A stretch of DNA of 64,000 bases from Torymus aiolomorphi. Taxonomy: Eukaryota; Arthropoda; Insecta; Hymenoptera; Torymidae. The notes below the pieces were generated by a model. The model was not told the origin of the DNA. It ran no database searches and saw only the letters and a list, made by a program, of their open reading frames with translations. The position numbers were made by a program, and so were the translations under genes. Positions 49,394 through 61,767 of the stretch are shown in pieces (the first letter of the stretch is position 1; each line of letters opens with the position of its first letter). The stretch lies in contig CM070877.1 in assembly GCA_036365515.1 (NCBI GenBank), forward strand, positions 16,572,201-16,636,200. Direction: 5' to 3'.

Positions 49394-49912
49394 CAACTGG
49401 TCTGGCACTGGTCTGGGAGAAGTCTGGCTAAATTAGTCTGGCTGAAGTATGGCTTTAGTCTGGCTACGGCCACTATACCAGACTTATAATTTTTTTCACA
49501 AATAAGTCTGGAAAAAGTGCCAGACTTTTGCCAAACTAAGAATTACTTTCTCTAAAAAGTCTGGTAAAACGCCAGACTTTCGCCATACTTTTTCCCAGAC
49601 TTTCAGCTAAATTTTTCACGAGATTTACGTTTGGCACAAACGTAAAATTGTGCAGTCTCGTTGTAGGGCAAGTTAGGGGGAGGACGGGCAAAACTTAACG
49701 TTACCTATAAAGTTGTACCAAAGACTGGCAACGTCGAGTAACCAACGGCAATGAGCAGCGCAGGCGACGGCGTGTGGCTAACCTGGCACTTTTGCCAGAC
49801 TTATTTGTGAAAAAAATTATAAGTCTGGTATAGTGGCCGTAGCCAGACTAAAGCCATACTTCAGCCAGACTAATTTAGCCAGACTTCTCCCAGACCAGTG
49901 CCAGACCAATTG
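49394..49912. mobile_element. Foldback MITE with arms built of GTCTGGC repeats
   Basis: The arms are about 130 bases and highly similar: CTGGTCTGGCACTGGTCTGG at the left, CCAGACCAGTGCCAGACCA at the right. Each arm is a series of GTCTGGCT/AGTCTGG units, roughly one every 10-20 bases. The centre (about 49590-49780) is unique and GC-richer. No coding sequence. The left outer edge abuts the GA microsatellite, and the right edge continues into GTTTTTACACGGGGG. Confidence 0.8.
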
Positions 49913-50029
49913 TTTTTACACGGGGGTTCATGGGTTGAATGATTTTACGAAAAGAAGATTGTTATTTGTCTTTTAATTCATAATTATGAAATTCTTAATG
50001 TTCCGATAAATAAAATAGTAGTTTAAGCA

Positions 50030-50720
50030 ACTAGTGCGTAAAGTGAGACTTCATACACGAGTTCGTCCTTTATCGCACGAGTGCGTGAAGTCTTACGCAC
50101 AAGTTACTTGCAATATTTTATCTTCTACTGTGCGTGAAGTAGGCTTTACTAACCATATGTATGGTAAACTTTTCAATCAAAAATCGAATCATGGGAAAAA
50201 ATAGGCAATAAAAGAGTATGATCAGAAAAGGGTGTAGAGGGGGGGCAGGAGCAGGTACAGGGCCGCAGGCCCTGGTGAGGGTGCAAGGGGTGAAGCCCTC
50301 GTCGAGAGTTGGGAGGCAGCCCCCCCCTCTCCATAAAATATATTTAAAAATCTTTAAAATAATTAAATTTTTAAATTCTATGAATTCGTGGATTCAAGTC
50401 ACTTAATATATATTCTTAATATATTATATTAATATATTAAGAATAAAAAATAATAACCACATTGTTAACCTATTTAAAAATTAAATAAATAAAAGGAATC
50501 TCGATAGCAAATAAATTAAAAAAAAAACAATGACAACAGACCTTGTACCTTTAATACTGACGCTCTCCCGATCAAAATATGCATTCTACTACTTCACGCA
50601 TTACTTCACGCACACTTGACTACTTCACGCATAGGTGTGCGTGAAGTGTTACTTTACGCACAGAAAAAGATGAAAAAAGGCCTACTTCACGCACAGTAGT
50701 AGATAAAGATAATATTATAA
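50030..50720. mobile_element. Inverted-repeat element with ACTTCACGCA units and G-rich core
   Basis: Left flank units (TGCGTGAAGT at 50089 and 50132) and right flank units (ACTTCACGCA at about 50592, 50605, 50625 and 50688) are inverted. The pair CTACTGTGCGTGAAGTAGG (50126 on) and CCTACTTCACGCACAGTAG (50681 on) defines the inner arms. The core at 50230-50335 is very GC-rich with nested palindromes (GGGCCGCAGGCCC, GGGTGAAGCCC) between a G7 and a C7 run. A long AT palindrome sits near 50405-50445. Confidence 0.65.
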
Positions 50721-50982
50721 TATTCAACTACCTAAAAATAACCGTCTGTTTATAATAACATGATTAAAGTTGACGATTTATTAGCTAAATAAAGATTTTT
50801 TGGCTTTATTTTCTGCATACAATAACGAATTCAAAGTATATGCAATTTATATTTAGAATACTTGATAGGGCAAATGTTGTTAAACCCACTCTGCTCTAAT
50901 TATATTTCAAATTAATCAGAAAAAATGCATGCACATAAAGTGTTTACGTTTTATAAATGCGGACGTCGCGTTAAACTTCCGT

Positions 50983-51349
50983 ATCCCTTCTTAAAAAAGT
51001 GATGAGCGGCCATGTTGAAGCATCTAAAGGCTTGATTTCGATTGGTCGATAAGAAGAAGGCGCGAGAAATTACTGTTTGGAATTTAATGTTTGAATTTTT
51101 TAATGGAATTTTTACATTTAGAGTAGTATAAAAATGATTAAGTTCTGACTTCGAAAAAATACTTAATCCCTTCTTTAAAAAGTGATGAGCGGCCATGTTG
51201 AAGCATCTAAAGGCTTGATTTCGATTGGTCGATAAGAAGAAGGCACGAGAAATTTACTGTTTGGAATTTAATGTTTGAATTTTTTAATGGAATTTTTACA
51301 TTAGAGTAGTATAAAAATGATTAAGTTCTGACTTCGAAAAAATACTTAA
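50983..51349 (+). repeat. Recent tandem duplication, 183-bp unit, two copies
   Basis: The block from ATCCCTTCTT through CGAAAAAATACTTAA occurs twice in direct orientation (50983 and 51166), differing at only a few positions. No coding sequence is apparent. Confidence 0.9.
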
Positions 51350-52430
51350 ATAAGTTAAAAGTAAAACGTAATGAAGATTGCATACATAACTTCAAAAACA
51401 GAAAAGTACGCGCGAAGCGCGTTTGAATATCGCTTGTATCTTTAAATAAGTGATGCACTCATTACACCTTTGAAATAAAATCTATATGTATATATATATT
51501 CCGTTTTGATAACACGTAGATTTTCCATATTAATTAAAAAGTTGGCAAGACAACATTAATTTACAGTCTACAATAAAAGTCTCCATTCCTCATTGAACCG
51601 TGTCTCCGATCACCCAACAGTTCCTCAAATCCGATCCGTTCTAGACCAAACGAACGAACGACCTCATCGAAATTTCGCGAATCCGAAATTCCACTGCAAA
51701 AGATAGGATTTCGCGAGCTTCTCTGGTTACCTTGACACAAAGCGCCCATATGTGTGTGAATGTGTGCAGAAAATCCCTCGTCGCCCTTATTCCATCTCCT
51801 GCGTGTTTATTTTAAGATAGAAATGAAAGAGAGGGAGAGAGACGAATAGAGATCCGTGCAATTTGCACGGCGGAGGTTGTACTTGTCTATCTTTGACTTG
51901 TGTTCGTATAACGGGGTCACAGAGATCTCTTCTTTCCTGGATCGTCGTTATTAAAGCAATTACGGTTCCCTGATTCGGCGTCGAATTCAATTTAGAGATA
52001 AATGTAGCTGAGTACATGCATTTTTCAGTTGTTACGGTGTGAGAGCTTATTTTGAATAACGTAAAAGAGAAGTTTAATTAAATTAAAACTAATTAAACTT
52101 ATTGTATGACTTACAAATCTGAAAATTGTTAATTGAAATGTATTCCTATGGGCGCGTCTCCCTTATCAAACTTACCAAACTTTGCTCATTATTTAGTTGG
52201 CTCAGTTACCAATATTCTAATGCTCTTCCTCAATTATCAAAAGCTTAGATTTCACTAATGAAGTCGAACAAAAATCTTTGATGATACAATTTTGTAATTC
52301 AAAGCTAAAGTAAATAAGGAGAACAGACCGGAAACAGTGAAATTCGTAAGCGTGTTATGTCAGTCCGACAGCAAATCAAGGCTTCCACGTGTCGTTTTCT
52401 CGATAGCGAACCTCATCACATTAGCTTCCC
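51350..52430. other. Intronic sequence, no gene seen
   Basis: Moderately GC-rich patches at 51590-51760 and 51840-51990. No exon with good splice context was recognised. Confidence 0.45.
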
Positions 52431-52439
52431 TCTATTACC

Positions 52440-53230
<791 letters not shown>

Positions 53231-53907
53231 TTTTTTAAATTGCGAGCGGTGTATCTAATCTTTTTAGATTATAGTTCGTTTTCAAATATATCAATATCTT
53301 TGACAAATTTAAAGTCTCTCGATTATTGTAAGCCATAAATCGTTTCATTTAAGTTTGGAACTCAGGCTCACGAAGCTTTAAGCTCCAAAAATAGTAGTTT
53401 TACGTAATTCGCATAAAATGGGTGTTTAAAATGCATATCAAAATGGCAGCGTGTAGTAGTTTCTACGTGTGTAACTTCTGTTTTCACTAACGCCACCATC
53501 TTGGTCTCTGTTTTTCAAATAGATAAAGAAAAAGATCAATATCTGTTTCTTATTCTAATTCTTAATGAAAAATATTCTGTTTTTATTGTCTTTCGTTGGA
53601 GTATTTGAATAGAATTCGAAAACTTATTTCAAGTGGTTGCAACTATAAATTAAAAATAAAGTAAGAAAATTGACTGAAAAATTCTTATTTTATTCTTAAG
53701 TAGGTTATTATTGTAAAGTTCGTGAAATCACTCTACCTCGTACACGTCGTTGATTGCAAAATGATCGTTATTGTTTACACTATATACAGGGCAAAATAAA
53801 ACATGGTTGTCTGGAGAATTTCCGTTCAATTATTCTATTGTGTTTGTTGAACCTTTGCTACACTTTTCATTTAAAAATGTTATTTAAAATAAAAGTCGTA
53901 TATATAT
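53231..53907. other. AT-rich intronic sequence
   Basis: Nothing recognised. Confidence 0.45.
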
Positions 53908-54167
53908 TTTTTTGTTTGTGAGTATGACTCGATTGTTCTCTGCGAGTAAAAGTAATAATGGAGAATTGGAACAAAGGGTCAAAATATAAATGTTGAAAAT
54001 AAAATAAAATTTTACAACGAATCGTCTGTTGGGCTAATCAGTGAGAAGGTGACATTTTCGTAAATTATGTTTTACTTTAAACATTTATATTTTGACCCTT
54101 TCTCGATTTCTCCATTATAATACCTTTTACTCGCAGAGAACGATAGACTCACATTCAAAAACATAAA
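53908..54167. mobile_element. MITE-like inverted repeat, ~110-bp arms
   Basis: GTTCTCTGCGAGTAAAAGTA and CAAAGGGTCAAAATATAAAT on the left pair with TTTTACTCGCAGAGAAC and ATTTATATTTTGACCCTTTC on the right. The loop is AT-rich. Non-coding. Confidence 0.8.
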
Positions 54168-54447
54168 TCTGAAACGAGTAATAAAATAATCTTCACAAAT
54201 AAAAATTGTATAATTTCATATGTGAAAAATAATTGATATGCACTGTTCTTAAACATAATCCGGAGAATTTGAGTTAAAAATTACAAAAAATTAATTTTTT
54301 TTATTTTAAGTTAAAAGCGTATTCATATATTATCGCTCAATTTCGTTATAAAAATTTTAGGCTATTGTTAAAAAGTTTACTGATGTAAAGAGGCTAAAAT
54401 AATTCTTAAATATTCCCATAATTTAAAATTATTATTGAATGTAAATT

Positions 54448-54541
54448 AATATTTCGTTTTCTTTCATTTTCAGGTACGTACCGGTTCTTTACATATCCTT
54501 TCATTATGCACAAACAAAATTTTCGAGAACCTTGGGTAAGT
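54448..54541 (+). promoter_or_regulatory. Recursive-splice-like site or 62-nt exon
   Basis: A pyrimidine-rich tract ends in TTTTCAG at 54473 and is followed at once by GTACGT (54474), that is, an acceptor fused to a donor. A second donor, TTGG|GTAAGT, lies at 54536. The site can be read as a zero-length recursive splicing point in a very long intron, or as a 62-nt exon (54474-54535) open in one frame. Position within the cnc intron fits recursive splicing. Confidence 0.4.
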
Positions 54542-54889
54542 TTCTTATCTAATTCTTACAACCAATCATCTTCGTATTTATCTTATCAACAAATTTTAAG
54601 CGAACTTTTCAAAAACAATGTCAAAGACAATCAATTTTAGCAAAGAGTCAAAATACGAATTCCAAACTAAAACTCTCGAATCCTTTAATCCATTCAAGAA
54701 TCTCTTTGAACGCAAGTACTTTAAATGCAATCCTCTCCCTCCACGCATGCAAAAATAAATAAATCACAAAGCCCGGAGTCATTTTTTCTTTTTTCATTTT
54801 TTTCTTTAAAAAAAAAATTCCTTCGAGAAAAGAAAACATGGACAAGAGAAAAATCGCCGGATTTAGCGATGCGCCGAGATTTATCACGA

Positions 54890-55210
54890 CGGAAGGTCAA
54901 AAAGAAACGCGAAAATAACACCGGCGGCGGCGCGAGCGCGCGGGTGCAATAGACCGACGACCTTCCCGCGCCACGGTGTCCTCCGCTGCGCTTTTTTACC
55001 CCATATTTTCCACGCGCGCGCGCCTGCCAACAGTCAATCAAGCGCGGCGCTGGTGTTTTTTCGGCTATTATTTAGAAAAAAAAAAGAAAAAACGTAGGAT
55101 GCAAATGTAATTAAGGGGTCGGTGCTTTTAATTTTGTTTACGAGTGCGTTAGGAAAGACGGAATTCAATATAAGAATAAAGAGAAGAAAAGTAGGTACCT
55201 GTGTTACCGA
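54890..55210. promoter_or_regulatory. CpG-rich block with strand-skew switch 12
   Basis: 54550-54780 is A+C-rich, 54900-55060 is CG-dense, 55060-55210 is G+T/A-rich with few C. Candidate regulatory element by composition only. Confidence 0.3.
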
Positions 55211-55950
55211 CTGCGGTGATAAAGTAGATTCCGTAGGTAGAGTGAACGCTCGGTAAATTGATGAGAGGAAGACGCAGGTTCCACGTGTTGCGTGGAGATA
55301 ACGCCACTTGTCGGGATATTTACTAACGTATACTGCGTAGCAAAATAACTGATATTAGTGATTATTTTTAAGGCAATTATCGTTTTAATCTGTAGTAATA
55401 AAAAGTTTGAACCTTTTATCTGTCTTAACAAAAATAATCTTTTATAAACACCACGTAAATAGCGTTTGTTACTTTACGTCTAAATAAAAATTCTAGCGAA
55501 ATAAGCTGTTCCAGCCGCGACAATTATCATCATAATCCTGAAATTATTCGGCATTTAAAATGCGTCAAATACTTGTAAGCTGGAGGTGTGCTTGGCTTTA
55601 CAACTAACTATAGATATACAATCGAAAACTACTCCCAAGTTTTATGTTAATCAATGCCGCCTTACGTAACCCCGCGCCGATGTTATCTGCGCGTAGAAAT
55701 TTTCAGCTATATGAATATACCATACGTAGAAATTATGAGTGGAAAATGATATTCATTTTCAATGTACCTTGAATGAAAATAATTCATCAATGCTGACGAG
55801 CTATGTTTACGAAATAGGTAGACAATAAACAATTTGACAGACATATTGTCTAAAGTTTTGTATAGCAAATTTATTATTTTTCTATTGGATAACAATATAA
55901 GTAAATAAATTGAATCAAGTTAATCTTCTTTACAAATTCGAACGATTTTA
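55211..55950. other. Intronic sequence, nothing recognised
   Basis: Mixed AT-rich sequence without exon, RNA gene or clear repeat. Confidence 0.45.
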
Positions 55951-55959
55951 CACGTTTAT

Positions 55960-56480
55960 ATATAAACCCATTACATATTTTCTTCACGCTACTAAAATAA
56001 CTTTTATCAATCTATCTAGAAACCTCCAAAACTTCACATTAGCAACTTTAAACTTCCCTCGAAACTCCCTCAACATTCCAACCTCTCAAACCCTCGACAT
56101 TCCCTACACATTCCCTACATTTTCCTAGCCCCTCCGCGCACAACACGCGACGGCGACACGATCCTCACCCGCTCTCTCGAACTCGTTATTAATTAATATT
56201 TCATTTCGCACACGCGCGAAGCACGCGAGCGCCACGCTATATCGTTTTTTCGAACACACGAATATAACACGTGATTTCTTTTGCTTTTCGAAGATTGTGC
56301 GCGTGTGTGGGTGTGTTTGAATAAGTGTGAAACATGACGGATTTGTGTGTGACGTGCGATCAAGCGACAGCCTCATTATATTATACTACTTTTCTTCGAG
56401 TTGTACACGCCACGTGCGAGTGTAAAGTTTTCGAGTGCACATGTATATATACTGTACGCGTGGGTTTACGCGTGTTCGTT
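55960..56480. promoter_or_regulatory. CpG-rich block with strand-skew switch 13
   Basis: 55960-56170 is A+C-rich, 56130-56280 is CG-dense, 56285-56400 is G+T-rich (GTGCGCGTGTGTGGGTGTG). Candidate regulatory element by composition only. Confidence 0.3.
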
Positions 56481-56859
56481 GAAGCTTATTAGGCGGTGTG
56501 TTAAGACTAATTTCCTTGAAAAGTCGAGTGATGCACTCAGAGTGTCTATAAAATACACACAGACACTCTCGCTAATTACGTTTGAGAGTTGATGGGCAAA
56601 TATTGCTCGCTTACAGCGCCCGGCAAAAATTTGCTCACGTTTATCTCAGAACGTTTTTCCTCTCGTCGCATTTCTATAATACATACAATCCGTAGTCTCC
56701 TAAGTATTTATTGCGTATAGTCTTCGCGCGTATACGTATATACGAAGAAGGTAAACCTTCACATTGACACTTGGAATTAGAAATTCACATATAGACATAC
56801 CGAGCCTCCAAGATCTGCACGATAAAGTCAAGATGCACAGGAGGAATTAAGTAACGCGT

Positions 56860-57110
56860 CTTCTCTTGCATACATACACCGGCGCGCGCGTCTATGTAAT
56901 GACGAGCAATCGGAAAATGATAAGGTGCCTCTGCAGCCGCGGCAAATCACATACAATTTCGACGCCCGACGCTATATAATGCGAGGTTCTCAATGTCACC
57001 GTTTTTTTCTCTTCCCCTGCAGCGCGGCACGTGTGTGCGTGCGTGTGTGCAACGGGGATTGCCTTTGAAAATGAAACGTTCCGAAGGCCTGTAGGTATAG
57101 GAGTGCAGTT
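56860..57110. promoter_or_regulatory. CpG-rich block 14
   Basis: CG-dense patch (56880-57050) in AT-rich surroundings. Its left flank is A+C-rich and right flank G+T-rich, like the other blocks. Confidence 0.25.
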
Positions 57111-57606
57111 TTTATTTGTTCCGTTTGCCGGGTTCTTTTTTTTTTTTTTTTATATATATTGAAGAGGTTATTAATGAGTTGAAGACATTGTTCCAAAGCG
57201 ACATTTTTATTGCGACTGAAAAGCATAATTATATACCTTAACTTTAAGTGACGCAAAAAGTAACTTTTCATAGACTAATTATACCGTGAAAATGTCAAAC
57301 GTCAGTACTTTTGCTGTAAGAAAGTTAAAGACTCCGTTGATATTGACCGTCGTAGAGGTGAATTATTAATAAATTACAATTTTAACCCCTTTCAGTAACA
57401 GGTGCCGATATCGTCGCGCCGTACGAAGAAAAGCCAACTTTGAAGTTACAGGCCAAGAAAAGCCAACAAACCGCTTTACCGCGAAAAAAAGCCAGTTTGC
57501 GCCGTCCTAAAAATACAATTCTGTTAGCAAAAATACTTTTACGTACGCGTATTGATAAATAATGTTGTATTATGCTTCTAAATTTTAATTATCATAATAC
57601 AATTAC

Positions 57607-57930
57607 TATCAAGGAACGCGGGAGCGTTCCGAAGGCAAGTATAGAAGAGCCTTAGGACGACCGCGTGATGATATACATTGAAATGGATGTACGAGAAATT
57701 CCATGAGCTTATACACCTATTGCGCTAGTTTTAGCTATATAACATATCCCTCTTAAACGAAAGCCATTTCATTGCTCTACTCAAATCAAAAGATTTTATT
57801 TAAAAAGATTATCTCATTCAAAAGATATAAGGGACTGAATTTTTTTTTGTCGGCTTTCCGATTTCTTAACTTTCTCCATGGTATTCAGCCTCGCATCCGG
57901 TTTTTCCCGACTTCCTGTGACGTCATATAT
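57607..57930 (+). repeat. Interspersed repeat family, copy 2
   Basis: It begins ATCAAGGAACGCGGGAGCG, then TTCCGAAGGCAAGTATAGAA, matching copy 1 at 16965-17330. Patchy similarity continues through the TTTCCGATTTCTTAACTTT and TTTTTCCCGACTTCC blocks to a TATATA-rich end. Confidence 0.7.
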
Positions 57931-58350
57931 GTTATGTATATATACACACATATAATCACCAGGAATTAATGGCCATGAAGAGTTAAGCAGTGATAATGGC
58001 CATATAATAATAAAGAAAGACAAGAGAAAGAGAAAGATAAAAATATAGATAGAGAGAGAGGGAGAGAAGAAAAGACATAAACATATGTATATTTTTTATT
58101 ATATACAGTATATATGTTTATTAGTACATAACCTCTCTCAATGTATAATACCTCTATATATGTATATACACATACATATAAACATGAACATAAAATCTGT
58201 GGCTTCCCGGAATAACGACCTAACCCACTTGTACATACGCGTTTTCGAGAAATCGACGTTTTAAAATTTCTGTCATGACACTTCATATGTAAGATCGAAG
58301 TGCGCGAGATGAGTCATAACAATGTAGACTTTTACAAATGTATAGATTAC

Positions 58351-58475
58351 TCGGCTCGGACCTCGGCTTTACCTCGGCTCGGACCTCGGCTTTACCTCGG
58401 CTGGGACCTCGGCTTGGACCTCGGCTTTATCTCGGCTCGGACCTCGGCTCCAGCCCCGGATTTGCCGCGGCTCGA
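58351..58475 (+). repeat. Minisatellite of GGACCTCGGCT units
   Basis: About ten tandem copies of an 11-12-bp unit (ACCTCGGCTCGG / ACCTCGGCTTT), ending in GC-rich CTCCAGCCCCGG. Confidence 0.9.
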
Positions 58476-58574
58476 GCCGAGCTACGGCCGAGGTGTTGCC
58501 GAAACTAATCCGAGGCACACCTGCGGCTAGCTTCAAGTGAATTCGAGGCTGATCCAAACTGTACCCGAGGAACT

Positions 58575-59265
58575 CGAGGTAAAGCCTTCGGGGTAGCCGA
58601 TGACGATGTCTAGGTGGTGCGCTCCGTAGCGTTTTACCTCAAGGTATTGGAACGCATCGAATGCGTGGTCTAGGTCTGTGAGGTGGCCGATGATGGAGTC
58701 TAGGTAGTGCGCTCCGCAGTTTTTTGTGATTAGATCTCAGGGTGCATCTACTACGTAGTCCAGGTGTTCGGGGTAGCCGATGATGACGTCTAGGTGGTGC
58801 GCCTCGTAGTTTTTTACCTCCAGATATTGGAACGCATCGAATGCGTGGTCTAGGTCTTTGGGGTGGCCGATGATAGAGTCTAGGTTGTGCGCTCCGTAGT
58901 TTTTTGCGATTAGATCTCAGGGTTCATCTAATACGTGGTCCAGGTGTTCGGGGTAGCCGATGATGATGTCTAGCTGGTGCGCACCGTAGCTTTTTGCATT
59001 TATATGTCAGGGCGCATTTTACAGGAAGTCCAGGTGTTCGAGGTAGCCGATGACGATGTCTAGGTGGTGCGCTCCGTAGTTTTTTGCATTTAGATGTCAA
59101 GGCGAATGTAATAGGAGGTCCAGGTGTTCGAGGTAGCCGATGACGATGTCTAGGTGTTGCGCTCCGTAGTTTTTTGCATTTAGATGTCAGGGCGCATGTA
59201 ATAGTAGGTCCAGGGGTTCGAGGTAGCCTTTGACGAGGTCTAGGTGGTGCGCTCCATAGTAGGTT
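58575..59265 (-). repeat. 90-bp minisatellite, ~8 copies
   Basis: The motif GTAGCCGATGA or GTGGCCGATGA recurs at about 58591, 58684, 58772, 58863, 58953, 59044, 59133 and (varied) 59223, a spacing of 88-93 bases. The first four copies alternate between two variants (a 180-bp higher-order unit), and the last four are more uniform. Because 90 is a multiple of three, the minus strand is open at 58924-59268 as 30-residue repeats containing RHRHRLPRTPG and CKKLRSAPP. I see no start context or other gene features, so I treat it as a minisatellite. Confidence 0.85.
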
Positions 59266-59432
59266 CATTTTCTTCGACAGTGGTTATTACATGCAAGATC
59301 AAAAGTATATTTGTACTTTGAAATGAAAATATAAATATTCAGATAAGTAGCAAACTTTTATATAGTAGAAATCTGTTATTAATATAATAATAAGTATTGT
59401 TATTTTGTGAAATTTTGTTTTTATTTTTACAG

Positions 59433-59571
59433 AGTATCAGAACGTATGAATCATATGGATAAGAAGATCTTGATTGAACAGTTTATAAGTAGAACTGTTA
59501 ACAAATACATAAATTACACGTCTGTCAAATTTAAAGAACCCACAAGACATTCTATAGAAAAAGCAGCTTAA
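59433..59571 (+). CDS. Candidate terminal exon of an unknown gene
   Basis: A good acceptor (TTTTGTTTTTATTTTTACAG, ending 59432) is followed by a 45-codon frame ending in TAA at 59569-59571. An AATAAA lies about 75 bases downstream (near 59644). The exon would need two bases from the preceding exon, so it does not match the phase-0 cnc exons. The peptide (MNHMDKKILIEQFISRTVN...) is not recognised. It abuts a repeat family, so it may belong to that repeat. Confidence 0.25.
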
Positions 59572-59587
59572 AAGAACATTCGAATTT

Positions 59588-60060
59588 AAAACTTTTGTTA
59601 ATACCAATACTACCATTTAATAATGAAATTAAAAATATACTGTAATAAACTGTCATAACGTTATCACATTATGTAATTATTAACTGTACAAATAATAATA
59701 TTGTTGATATAAAACTTTCTGCGAAGTTATAAAATAAGGCAAGTACAGACATTTTTTCTGTATAATCTACTCTCCCTCCGTCTCTTCTCCCCTCCCTCTC
59801 GCCCTCTATTTCTCCCGCTCTCTTCCCTCTCTCTTTCTCTCTCAACATCCGTCAAACTCTGTACCAAAAACTTTAATAAGAGTTAAAAAAATTTTTTTAA
59901 ATAATCAACACGTTTAAAAAAAAAAAAAAATTATTTACGTTTTAACAACACAATTTATCTAGTCCTTTAATTTATTCTAATCTCATCTATTTAATAAGCA
60001 CTCTCTACAAATTGTAATAATTTTTTTCATGACTGTACAAATAAAAACTTTCTATAAAAA
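59588..60060 (-). repeat. Interspersed repeat family, copy 2 (rearranged)
   Basis: Inverted relative to copy 1 at 24195-24715. It contains the CAACATCCGTCAAACTCTGT block, the CTTGCCTTATTTTATAACTT block and a pyrimidine tract at 59768-59842. Part of the sequence is duplicated (TAATAAACTGTCATAACG here and TAATAAACTCTCATAACG at about 60285). Confidence 0.7.
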
Positions 60061-60199
60061 TAAGAAGAATTATGTTTTTTTTCATATGATTTTACAATTA
60101 ATAATATTGTTAATTTATCATCATACCTAAGACAATACATGTTAGATTAAATTATTTCAAAAAATTTAACTAATATAATCATTTTATAGAGCTCCTTGA

Positions 60200-60449
60200 A
60201 GAAAAATTTGACTGTTTCTTCAAATTTAAAACATTTATGAATAACAATACAGCCATTTAATAATGATATTAAAAATATACTATAATAAACTCTCATAACG
60301 TTATCACATTACGTAATTATTATTTTCTCTTAAAAAGTTGTGAAATCTATCTAAAAAAACATATTACAAAAGTTTAATCTAAGGCAAGTACCTATTAGTC
60401 TCTCTCCCACCCTATCTCTCCCTCCCTCCCTCCCTTTCCGACCTCTCTT

Positions 60450-60490
<41 letters not shown>

Positions 60491-60840
60491 CTCTCTGTCT
60501 CTCCCTCTCTCTCAACATCCGGCAAACTGAGTACCAAAAACTTTAATGAGTGCTTAAATATTTTTTTAGAAGAATCAACACGTTTTTTAAAAGCTAATTT
60601 TTTAATAAAACTTTCTACGAAAGTATAAAATAAGGCAAGTATAGACGTTTTTTTTGGATAATCTATAAAAAACAACACAATTTATCTAGTCCTTTACAAA
60701 TAATCTATAAAATAATAATATTTATGATTTTGTAAAAGAAATGAAATAAATACGAATGAAAAAGTCTTTTAATTCTTTGAGTCATTGTATGCTGAACAAA
60801 TTATATGTAAGTAAGTACATTAAAAATTGTTCACTGCAAA
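60200..60840 (-). repeat. Interspersed repeat family, copy 3
   Basis: Inverted relative to copy 1, matching it over most of its length. Shared blocks (as read on +) are CAACATCCGGCAAACTGAGT, AAGTATAAAATAAGGCAAG, TTGTATGCTGAACAAATTAT and a pyrimidine tract at 60400-60513. Confidence 0.75.
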
Positions 60841-61767
60841 TCATACAAACGAAAGTTGTGAAATTAATTATCGATAGTCAAGTAATGCAAACAACTCTAG
60901 GAAACTACTGTATGACTGTTCTCAGAAATATATTCAAATTTGTTCATCTTTCTGAGATATAGAAATTAAACACAAGAAAGTACTCAAATCAATTTATTGT
61001 AGTCAAGTACCGGCCATAACTTAACTTGACTGACATAATAGAACATTTCGTATCTGGCGTGTAAAATTACATTTTACGCCCACGTTGTAACTTCCAAATT
61101 ATTCAGCCAGCGGGCATAAAATACTACTTAGAGCCCAAGAGGCCCAATTGCTCACATACTCTTACAAAACTTTATAGAACCTACGCACTTTACGCCCGTG
61201 TGGGCGAAAATTATTTTAATTATATAACTATAATGCCTTCTCTTTATTTCTAAAGTTCATAAGAATTTTTTTAGATATTTACGAAAAGTCAAAGCCTATA
61301 TAAAAAAATTACATAGTTACCAACACATCACTATTTTTCATTATTCTTTCTCAATTTTGAACTTTCTATAATATTACGCACCTTGGGAGGAAAAGAGAAG
61401 TCTAGAGCTGCTCTAGCAGGGGTGGTCCTCCGATCTCCCATACATACTTGGCGGGCCCGACGATTTGCAGTTTACCGGTGGGCTACTTAAATATAGAATA
61501 CAAAATTTTTGCATAAATTCATTAACCATATTTATACCTATAAGTCTACTATAAATAATTACATTGGCTTTAATTTTTAATTGGTATCGTTAAGTACAAC
61601 ATCCCTATATGTGCAGAATCATGATTTACTTTTATTACCCACAATATTTTTCTTTGTGTCCGTCCTTTTTAAACGAGATTAAAATAAAAAATTCATATAA
61701 ATTTATAGTCTACTTAAAAGTGCTTTACATTTTACTAACCGTTTTATAAGCAACCTATTGTGTATCC
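60841..61767. other. AT-rich sequence, no gene seen
   Basis: The TATTACGCACCTTGGGA edge at 61375 is shared with 32680. A TTTACGCCC-type motif occurs several times near 61060-61210 in both orientations. No coding sequence was recognised. Confidence 0.4.

Noticed and set aside
57398..57520. Possible exon after a TTTCAG acceptor (GTGCCGATATCGTCGCG...)
   Set aside because: GC-rich and partly open, but contains stops in the frames checked and lacks a convincing donor.
58575..59265. CRISPR-like array or repeat-protein gene
   Set aside because: Units are contiguous with no spacers and the genome is eukaryotic. The open frame is incomplete across the array.
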